Shown: piece after piece, positions 1-5,525 of the stretch
Position numbering within the stretch: position 1 is the stretch's first letter
Layout: every line of letters starts with the position of its first letter
Source of the DNA: Candidatus Bathyarchaeota archaeon B26-1
GTDB lineage: Archaea; Thermoproteota; Bathyarchaeia; Bathyarchaeales; B26-1
DNA length: 9,711 nucleotides
Direction of reading: 5' to 3'
NCBI GenBank assembly: GCA_001593925.1
Contig: LUCD01000046.1
Coordinates: forward strand, 1-9,711
The notes under the pieces: generated by a model
Seen by the model: the letters and a program-made list of their open reading frames with translations, nothing else
Databases searched by the model: none
What the model was told of the DNA's origin: nothing
Program-made: the position numbers and the translations under genes

Positions 1-127
1 TTCTGGATATGCTTCCGTCTCTTCGGCCTATCTGGCTGAGGTGTTGTCTGATTATCTTGGCTTCTTGCGTGAAACCTTCTATGAGCTTTGCGGGTTCGTC
101 TTCCTGCTGGATTGGGGTCTTTGAAGG
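1..127 (-). CDS. Possible partial reading frame at the left edge, unidentified
   Basis: Downstream of the epimerase stop codon, one minus-strand frame stays open to the window edge. It reads as a hydrophilic protein-like sequence containing EDEPAKLIEGFTQEAKIIR and, further on, LSQIGRRDGSISR. Its composition (Lys, Glu, Ile, Gln) looks more like coding sequence than the other two minus frames: one of those stops early and the other is an Arg/His/Pro-rich shadow. The frame is open back to a TAG at 178-176, but it has no ATG, GTG or TTG codon, so a normal start is missing. It could be the 5' part of a gene co-transcribed with the epimerase whose start is hidden by a second indel, or simply chance. 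I do not recognise a family. Confidence 0.2.
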
Positions 128-129
128 CT

Positions 130-842
130 TTAGTCCAGAATCTCCCTGAGCCTCTTCAAGGCTTCTAAGGGGTTTCTACTATCCGTGATGAAGGAGCCTA
201 CCACGAAGCCGCTGGCCCCAGCGTCCCTAGCGGCCAGTATGTTATCTGCTTTTAGGCCTCCGTCCACCCATATCGGAACCTCTGGAAACCTCTTCGAGAA
301 CTCGGCTATTCTGGAGTTGGCTTTAGGAGAATATTCTTGGCCTCCCCTCCCCATGGGAACGGTCATCAACAGAACGAAGTCCGCCCTCCTGACAGCCACT
401 TCGCCGAGTAAAGCGAGGGGTGATGGAAGGTCTAGGCTGACCCCAACCCCGTAACCCATCCCTCTCGCAACCTCCACTTCTCGAGCCATCTCGTCTTCGG
501 AGGTGTACGCCTCCCTCTGCAAGATGACGGAGACATCCCGGCGGAGCTCGGCCCCTAAAACCTATTGATCTCCCCCAGCAACCTAAGAGGCTCCTTCATC
601 ATCAGGTGGATTCGGAAGGGTATCTCCCCGCCCAGCCTCTCGTACAGCTCCTTAATCAAGTCTGTTTGGAACCTCGTCCTGCCGGGTATGAGGTTAGGCC
701 GCATAACGTCGATGTGCAGGCTGTGGAGCATCCCCGACTTGACCATCCTAACGATCTCGGAGAAGGCTCTGGACCCCTCTAGGTTGTTGAGCATCCTTGA
801 GAGTTTAGACTCGTATCCAAGGATCGACAGCGAGATAGCCAT
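130..842 (-). pseudogene. rpe: Ribulose-phosphate 3-epimerase-like gene interrupted by one frameshift
   Basis: Two minus-strand frames together make one ribulose-phosphate 3-epimerase (D-ribulose 5-phosphate to D-xylulose 5-phosphate, cytoplasmic TIM barrel). The first half (842-555) starts MAISLSILGYESK and carries LHIDVM and IHLMM, giving His43, Asp45 and His79. The second half (in frame up to about 549, stop at 132-130) carries MTVPMGRGGQ, WVDGGL and VVGS. All four expected metal/catalytic residues (His, Asp, His, Asp) are present. Adding one base in the TTTT run at 560-557 reads through as EINRFLGAELRRDVSVIL and gives about 237 residues, close to the family's usual 220-230. The start is ATG at 842-840. 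It has no Shine-Dalgarno but a TATA-like stretch lies about 20 bases upstream, so the gene is probably leaderless. It may be an assembly or sequencing indel, a recent pseudogene, or, less likely, programmed frameshifting. The usual DVMDG is DVMRPN here, so a related sugar-phosphate epimerase is possible. Confidence 0.75.
552..560 (-). other. Frameshift site in the epimerase gene
   Basis: On the minus strand this reads TTTTAGGGG. In the upstream frame it gives Phe then TAG stop; in the downstream frame it gives Leu-Gly and continues into the second half of the epimerase. One extra T in the run of four restores a continuous and sensible protein. The T4-A-G4 composition is a typical place for a homopolymer indel. 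There is no convincing X XXY YYZ slippery heptamer in register with the upstream frame. Confidence 0.6.
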
Positions 843-1007
843 ATCTAGAGGTAAATAACATAAAGACGAAGATAACGGTTTCCATCTCAACGTCGTTGGC
901 GCCCCGGCTCACCGACCTAGAAGAGCGCCAATTTTCTTGTAGCCGCAAATAACTCTCCAAAGCATCCTTTATCTTTACGTCCTCTCCATTTTTATGGTGA
1001 GAGGACG
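843..1007. promoter_or_regulatory. Divergent promoter region between the epimerase gene and elp3
   Basis: This 165-base gap separates two divergent genes. On the minus side, TTTATGTTAT (864-855) sits where an archaeal TATA box would place transcription start at or near the ATG at 842, suggesting a leaderless transcript. On the plus side, CTTTATCTTT (967-976) is a TATA-like stretch about 26-30 bases upstream of GGTGAG (996-1001). That element matches the anti-Shine-Dalgarno and sits about six bases before the elp3 ATG. I see no tRNA, box C/D RNA or repeat in the central part (about 880-960). Confidence 0.45.
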
Positions 1008-2600
1008 ATGGACATCAAGGTCTGCAGGGAGATCGTGGACTACCTAATGCGCATCCCGAACCCCACGGTCAGAGATGTTGGGCTAGCCAAGACTAGGGTT
1101 GCCGGCAGGTACGGCTTAAGGAGGATACCATCGAACGCAGAGTTGATAAGCGTCCTCACGCCCTCCGAGAGAAGCCGGCTCATCCACATTCTACGCCGCA
1201 AGAAGGTTAGGACGGCCTCCGGGGTCACGGTGGTAGCCGCCATGACCCGGCCCTACCCATGCCCGAAGAGCGAGCCCTGCGCATACTGTCCGGGAGGCCC
1301 AACTCAAGGGGTTCCCCAGAGCTACACCGGCCACGAGCCAGCCGCCTTGAGGGGAATCCAGAACCGTTACGACCCTTACTGGCAGGTTAGACACCGCATC
1401 GAGCAGCTGAAGGCCATAGGACACACCGTAGATAAGGTTGAGCTCATAATTATGGGCGGAACATTCCCCGCGGCTCCCCCCGAGTACCAGAGGTACTTCG
1501 TTAAGGGATGCCTCGAAGCGATCATCGGGAAGAGGGTTTCCTCCCTAGAGATAGCCAAACGAGAAGCCGAGAAGAGCCGCGTACGGAACGTCGGGATCAC
1601 CGTGGAGACGAGGCCTGACTGGTCCAAGGAGGCCCACGTCGACCTGATGCTCTCTATGGGCGTCACCCGCGTCGAGCTGGGGGTGCAGAACATATACGAC
1701 GACATATACGAGATCGTCGACAGAGGCCACACGGTCCAAGACGTCGTTGAGGCCACACGGATTCTGAAGGATTCGGGGCTCAAAGTTGTGTACCACATGA
1801 TGCCGGGGCTTCCCGGGTCCAGCTTCGAGAGGGACCTAGAAGCCTTCAAGACGATATTCACCGACCCACGCTTTAAACCTGACATGTTAAAGATATATCC
1901 CTGCCTAGTTCTCAAGGGAACAAAGCTCCATGATTGGTGGAGGCGCGGCGAATACAGACCCTACACGACTGAGGAGGCGGTACGTTTAATCTCTGAGGTT
2001 AAGAGGTTCGTTCCGGAATGGGTCCGCATCATGAGGGTTCAGAGAGACATCCCATCATACCTGATTGAGGCTGGTGTCGATAAGAGTAACCTCCGCCAGC
2101 TCGTCCATGAGAGACTTAAGAGGCTGGGGTTTAAGTGTCGATGCATCAGGTGCCGTGAAGTCGGCCTCCGATGGCTCTCTAAAGGGGAAAGACCGAGCTT
2201 AGAGGATGTTGAGGTTTTGAGGAGGAGCTACACGGCTTCGGAGGGCGAAGAGGTCTTCATCTCCATCGAAGACTTGTCCAACGACATCTTGATCGGATAC
2301 TTAAGGTTGAGGTTTCCATCCGAACACGCCCACAGGCCTGAGATATCTGGCTTCAACTCTTCCATCATAAGGGAGCTACGCGTCTGCGGTCAACTCCTCC
2401 CCGTCGGGGCTAAACCCCTCCCGAACAGGGAGGCCTACCAGCATATGGGCTTCGGCGCTAAACTTCTCTCAGAGGCTGAAGAGGCCAGTGTAGAGAAGGG
2501 GGTTGAGAAGATACTCGTAACGAGCGCTTTAGGGACGAAGGAGTACTACAGGCGCTTCGGATACAAGCCCGACGGACCCTACATGTCCAAGAGACTCTAA
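1008..2600 (+). CDS. elp3: Archaeal Elp3: radical SAM tRNA uridine-34 carboxymethylation enzyme with acetyltransferase domain
   Basis: Elp3 uses a radical SAM domain and an acetyl-CoA-binding GNAT domain to modify wobble uridine 34 of tRNA (cm5U family). Archaea have this catalytic subunit without the other Elongator subunits. The 530 residues match the usual length. The 4Fe-4S cysteines are Cys85, Cys91 and Cys94 (CPKSEPCAYCPGG), followed by SYTGHEPAALRGIQNRYDPY (105-124) and the IIMGGTFPA segment (147-155). GVQNIYDDIYEIVDRGHT (225-242) and YHMMPGLPG (262-270) are typical of the barrel. The linker zinc motif CRCIRC lies at 377-382. The C-terminal GNAT domain has the acetyl-CoA loop QHMGFG at 478-483, the conserved tyrosines of EYYRRFGY (512-519) and the family ending DGPYMSKRL. 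The ATG at 1008 is supported by GGTGAG just upstream and by the normal N-terminus. It stands alone, divergent from the epimerase gene and convergent with ilvD. Confidence 0.96.
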   Translation: MDIKVCREIVDYLMRIPNPTVRDVGLAKTRVAGRYGLRRIPSNAELISVLTPSERSRLIHILRRKKVRTASGVTVVAAMTRPYPCPKSEPCAYCPGGPTQGVPQSYTGHEPAALRGIQNRYDPYWQVRHRIEQLKAIGHTVDKVELIIMGGTFPAAPPEYQRYFVKGCLEAIIGKRVSSLEIAKREAEKSRVRNVGITVETRPDWSKEAHVDLMLSMGVTRVELGVQNIYDDIYEIVDRGHTVQDVVEATRILKDSGLKVVYHMMPGLPGSSFERDLEAFKTIFTDPRFKPDMLKIYPCLVLKGTKLHDWWRRGEYRPYTTEEAVRLISEVKRFVPEWVRIMRVQRDIPSYLIEAGVDKSNLRQLVHERLKRLGFKCRCIRCREVGLRWLSKGERPSLEDVEVLRRSYTASEGEEVFISIEDLSNDILIGYLRLRFPSEHAHRPEISGFNSSIIRELRVCGQLLPVGAKPLPNREAYQHMGFGAKLLSEAEEASVEKGVEKILVTSALGTKEYYRRFGYKPDGPYMSKRL

Positions 2601-2659
2601 GGATCGTCCAGACCTCAGAAGGCTGAGACCGTTTAGACCCATGTTCCATTGCGGGAGGA

Positions 2660-2682
2660 AGAAGGGATGTTAACTCCCTTCT
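2660..2682. terminator. Stem-loop between convergent elp3 and ilvD, possible bidirectional terminator
   Basis: AGAAGGGA (2660-2667) and TCCCTTCT (2675-2682) form a perfect 8-bp stem with a 7-base loop. It lies in the 130-base gap between the two convergent stop codons. An outer pair, AGACCC (2635-2640) with GGGTCT (2690-2695), could enclose it. A smaller CTCAG-AAGG-CTGAG hairpin (2614-2627) follows the elp3 stop. There is no long T-tract on either side, and archaeal termination usually relies on T-runs, so a terminator role is inferred from position and symmetry only. Confidence 0.4.
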
Positions 2683-2730
2683 CCTATTAGGGTCTGCGGT
2701 GTTGTTGGAGGCTGGCGGATAGGCGGTTCG

Positions 2731-4407
2731 CTACAGGTACTTGAAGGTTCCTCCCTCGTCGGCCGACCTGACGAGCATGGAGTACCTGCGGAGGTACCCC
2801 CTCTTAACCCTTGGAGGCTTGGGTTTCCACCGCTTTAAGCGGTCCTCCAGCTCGTCCTCGTCTATGAGGAGGTTGAGAATCCTCTTCGGAATGTCGACCT
2901 CAACCTCGTCGCCGTCCTCAACGACGGCTATCGGCCCTCCTTCAGCGGCCTCAGGTGAGACGTGGCCTATGCATGGGCCTCTCGTTGCGCCTGAGAACCT
3001 CCCATCAGTCACCAAGACCACGGAGTCGCTTAAGCCCATACCTGCAACCGCGGCCGTCGGAGAGAGCATCTCCCTCATGCCGGGGCCCCCCTTCGGCCCC
3101 TCGTAACGGATGATTATTACGTCTCCCTCCCTTATCTCGCCTGCTAGGATAGCTTTCATGGCGTCTTCCTCCGAGTCGAAGACTCGTGCCGGACCCTTAT
3201 GGACGAGGATTTTAGGCGATATAGCCGCAGTCTTTACCACGGCTCCTTTGGGGGCTAGGCTCCCGGTCAGTATGGCTATCCCGCCCTCCCTGTGGACAGG
3301 ATTCTCAAAGGGCCTTATGACCCTCCTATCGTAGACGACGGCGTCTTTGATGTTCTCCCCAACGGTCTTCCCCGTCACCGTGATCATGTCGAGGTGGATG
3401 AGGGACCTCAACTCCTTCATAACCGCGGGTATACCCCCGGCCGCGTCCAGCTCCTGCAGATCGTATGGCCCGCTTGGCCGCATATCGCAGAGGTGCGGGG
3501 TCTTCCTTCCCAGATCGTCGAAGAGGCTTAGGGGGAGGTCGACCCCAGCCTCGTTCGCCACGGCCTTGAGGTGGAGAACAGTGTTCGTTGAGCCTCCGAG
3601 GGCCATATCTACCATTATAGCGTTCTCGAAGGCTTCGAGCTTCAGTATCTCTAAGGGTTTGAGGTCGCGCTTCACAAGCTCGACTATCCTTTTTCCGCTC
3701 TCCTTGGCGATCCTTAGCTTCGCGGATGAGACGGCTAAGGCTGTTGCGCAACCGGGCATCGAGAGGCCTAGGGCCTCGGTTATGCAGGCCATGCTGTTGG
3801 CGGTGTACATGCCGTTGCATGAGCCGCATCCCGGAAAAGCGTAGTCCTCCATCATCTTCAGGTCTTCTAGGCTCATCTTTCCAGCCGCAACCTCCCCTAT
3901 GGCCTCGAAGATCGCGGTTACGTCAACCCTTCTACCCTTGAAGACTCCGGAAAGCATGGGGCCTCCGGTTACGACTATTGAGGGGATGTTGAGCCGGGCC
4001 GCCGCCATGAGCATGCCGGGCGTGATCTTGTCGCAGTTTGTGAGGAGAACCAGGCCGTCGAAACGGTTGGCCTCCACCATCACCTCAACCGAGTCCGCTA
4101 TCAGTTCCCTCGAGGGGAGAGAGTAGTGCATGCCCTTATGTCCCATGGTTAAGCCGTCGCAGATGGCTATCGTGTTGAACTCGAATGGGACTCCTCCAGC
4201 CTCCCTTATCCCAGCCTTGACGAAGTCAGCTAGGCGGTTCAGGTGCATGTGGCCCGGAACCGCCGTCGTGTAGCTGTTCGCGATGGCTATGAAGGGTTTA
4301 CTCATGTCGCTCTCCGTGACGCCTAAACACTTGAGTATGGCTCTGTGAGGAGCCCTCTCGACGCCGACCTTAACCGAGTCGCTTCTCAACTTGGACAAGT
4401 CAACCAT
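2731..4407 (-). CDS. ilvD: Dihydroxy-acid dehydratase (branched-chain amino acid synthesis)
   Basis: IlvD dehydrates 2,3-dihydroxy-isovalerate and 2,3-dihydroxy-3-methylvalerate to the 2-keto acids that lead to valine, leucine and isoleucine, using an iron-sulfur cluster. The protein is full length: 558 residues from the ATG at 4407, 563 from an upstream TTG at 4422. Numbering from the TTG, conserved blocks are ANSYTTAVPGH (48-58), FNTIAICDGLTMGHKGMHYS (82-101), ELIADS (106-111), TNCDKITPGM (128-137), GCGSCNGMYTANSM (198-211) and, near the C-terminus, TDGRFSGATRG and IGHVSPEAA. Likely cluster cysteines are Cys130 and Cys202. The first position reads PGH rather than the PCN of many [2Fe-2S] members, so it resembles the E. 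coli-like subtype. ATG is preferred because it gives the usual MVDLSKLRSD start and follows GGAGAGG. No other ilv or leu gene is next to it; it is divergent from moaA. Confidence 0.95.
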   Translation of the reverse strand: MVDLSKLRSDSVKVGVERAPHRAILKCLGVTESDMSKPFIAIANSYTTAVPGHMHLNRLADFVKAGIREAGGVPFEFNTIAICDGLTMGHKGMHYSLPSRELIADSVEVMVEANRFDGLVLLTNCDKITPGMLMAAARLNIPSIVVTGGPMLSGVFKGRRVDVTAIFEAIGEVAAGKMSLEDLKMMEDYAFPGCGSCNGMYTANSMACITEALGLSMPGCATALAVSSAKLRIAKESGKRIVELVKRDLKPLEILKLEAFENAIMVDMALGGSTNTVLHLKAVANEAGVDLPLSLFDDLGRKTPHLCDMRPSGPYDLQELDAAGGIPAVMKELRSLIHLDMITVTGKTVGENIKDAVVYDRRVIRPFENPVHREGGIAILTGSLAPKGAVVKTAAISPKILVHKGPARVFDSEEDAMKAILAGEIREGDVIIIRYEGPKGGPGMREMLSPTAAVAGMGLSDSVVLVTDGRFSGATRGPCIGHVSPEAAEGGPIAVVEDGDEVEVDIPKRILNLLIDEDELEDRLKRWKPKPPRVKRGYLRRYSMLVRSADEGGTFKYL

Positions 4408-4528
4408 CCTCTCCGGCAACACCTGAATGTAAAGGCGTGACCGAAGATAAATCTTAACTCTTCCGCGGCCTTCCCGATACGGTTAATAGGCTCCTACCGC
4501 CTAGATTTTGGGGGAAGGAAGAGCAACG
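4408..4528. promoter_or_regulatory. Divergent promoter region between ilvD and moaA
   Basis: For ilvD, the minus strand of 4444-4451 reads TTTATCTT, a good TATA-like box about 40 bases from the ATG, consistent with a short leader. It sits inside the inverted repeat AAGATAAATCTT (4444-4455; arms AAGAT and ATCTT), which could be chance or an operator overlapping the box. For moaA, GGTTAATAGG (4481-4490) is TATA-like and would put transcription start near 4510. GGAAGGAAGAG (4513-4523) just before the ATG at 4529 is a Shine-Dalgarno candidate. Confidence 0.4.
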
Positions 4529-5452
4529 ATGGTTACGGACCCCTATGGGAGACCCGTGAAGAGCCTCCGCATCTCTGTCACCCAGAGGTGCAACCTCAGA
4601 TGCTTCTACTGCCACTTGGAGGGTGAGAAGCCCCAGACCAACCCCGTGGAGATGGCCCCCCAAGAGATCGAGAGGATAGTTGAGGTTGCGGCTTCCTTCG
4701 GCGTTGAGAGCGTCAAGCTGACCGGAGGCGAACCCCTACTAAGAAAGGACATCAGGGAGATCGTTAAGAGAATAAGTGGAGTGCCGGGAATAGTTGAGGT
4801 CTCAATGACTACGAACGGAACCTTCCTAGAGGGCTCCGCGGTCCAGCTCAGGGAGGCCGGTCTGGCTAGGGTTAACGTGAGCCTCGACACCTTGAGACCT
4901 GAGACCTACCGCATGATAACGGGGTTCAACCTCCTAGACGCCGTGGTCTCCGGAATAAAGGAGGCGGTCGACGCCGGCTTATCCCCCGTCAAAGTTAACA
5001 TGGTCTTGATGAAGGGTATCAACGACGACCAAGTGTGGGAGATGGTTGACTTCGCTAGGAGAAACGGCCTCATCCTGCAGCTGATCGAGCTCGAGTCTTT
5101 CCATGGGAGACTCGAGGAAGTCTACTTGAGGAGACACCTCGACCTCTCCGGTATAGAAGAGGAGTTGGAGAGGAGGGCTGTGAGGGTGGTAGTCAGGGAG
5201 GTTCATCATAGAAGGAAGTACATTCTACCTGAAGGGGTTGAGGTGGAGGTCGTCAAGCCCATGCACAACACCGAGTTCTGCAGGTACTGCAACAGGCTCA
5301 GAGTTACATCTGACGGAAAGCTCAAACCCTGCCTCTTCAGAGACGACAACTTGGTGGATATCCTAGGCCCCATGAGGAGGGGAGCTTCAGAGGCCGATCT
5401 AAGGGAGCTCTTCCTCGAAGCCGTCAGGAAGAGGAAGCCGTACTTCACTTGA
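4529..5452 (+). CDS. moaA: GTP 3',8-cyclase MoaA (molybdenum/tungsten cofactor synthesis, radical SAM)
   Basis: MoaA is the radical SAM enzyme that, with MoaC, turns GTP into cyclic pyranopterin monophosphate, the first step to molybdopterin; in archaea the product often serves tungsten enzymes. From the ATG at 4529 the protein has 307 residues. The SAM cluster motif is Cys21-x3-Cys25-x2-Cys28 (QRCNLRCFYC), followed by VKLTGGEPLLRKD and VSMTTNGTFL. The second, GTP-binding cluster is Cys251-x2-Cys254-x13-Cys268 within EFCRYCNRLRVTSDGKLKPC, with the Arg-x-Arg that contacts GTP. The protein ends KRKPYFT, without the Gly-Gly tail of bacterial and eukaryotic MoaA. The ATG is chosen over a TTG at 4508 because GGAAGGAAGAG lies just upstream and MVTDPYGRPVKSLRIS is the normal family start. 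No other moa gene is in the window. Confidence 0.95.
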   Translation: MVTDPYGRPVKSLRISVTQRCNLRCFYCHLEGEKPQTNPVEMAPQEIERIVEVAASFGVESVKLTGGEPLLRKDIREIVKRISGVPGIVEVSMTTNGTFLEGSAVQLREAGLARVNVSLDTLRPETYRMITGFNLLDAVVSGIKEAVDAGLSPVKVNMVLMKGINDDQVWEMVDFARRNGLILQLIELESFHGRLEEVYLRRHLDLSGIEEELERRAVRVVVREVHHRRKYILPEGVEVEVVKPMHNTEFCRYCNRLRVTSDGKLKPCLFRDDNLVDILGPMRRGASEADLRELFLEAVRKRKPYFT

Positions 5453-5474
5453 ACCGCCCCGAATCAGAAATCCC

Positions 5475-5510
5475 TTAATATTAGAAGGTGCCTATTCTAC
5501 TATCGCTCGA
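5475..5510 (+). promoter_or_regulatory. Probable promoter of the Smc-kleisin-KITE operon
   Basis: TTAATATTA (5475-5483) lies in an AT-rich island in the 73-base gap between the moaA stop and the Smc ATG. Its position predicts transcription start about 25 bases downstream, near 5505, and a leader of roughly 20 bases. The ATG at 5526 has only a weak purine stretch (GAAGAGGA) upstream. This suggests that the Smc operon is transcribed separately from moaA. Confidence 0.45.
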
Positions 5511-5525
5511 AGAGGACTCCGCCCC

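Noticed and set aside
2..121. A plus-strand open frame at the left edge
   Set aside because: It is short, ends in TGA before the epimerase region, and has aromatic-rich shadow composition; the minus-strand frame there looks better.
552..560. Programmed -1 frameshifting as the leading explanation for the split epimerase
   Set aside because: No X XXY YYZ heptamer is in register and no clear downstream stimulatory structure is visible; a homopolymer indel is simpler.
1376..1915. A 179-codon minus-strand frame inside elp3
   Set aside because: It lies wholly within a full-length conserved gene and has Ser/Thr/Arg-rich shadow composition with no recognisable motif.
3326..3844. Long reading frames on both strands and in other frames within the ilvD gene
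   Set aside because: They are Arg/Pro/Ser-rich shadows of ilvD, which is a complete and well-conserved gene.
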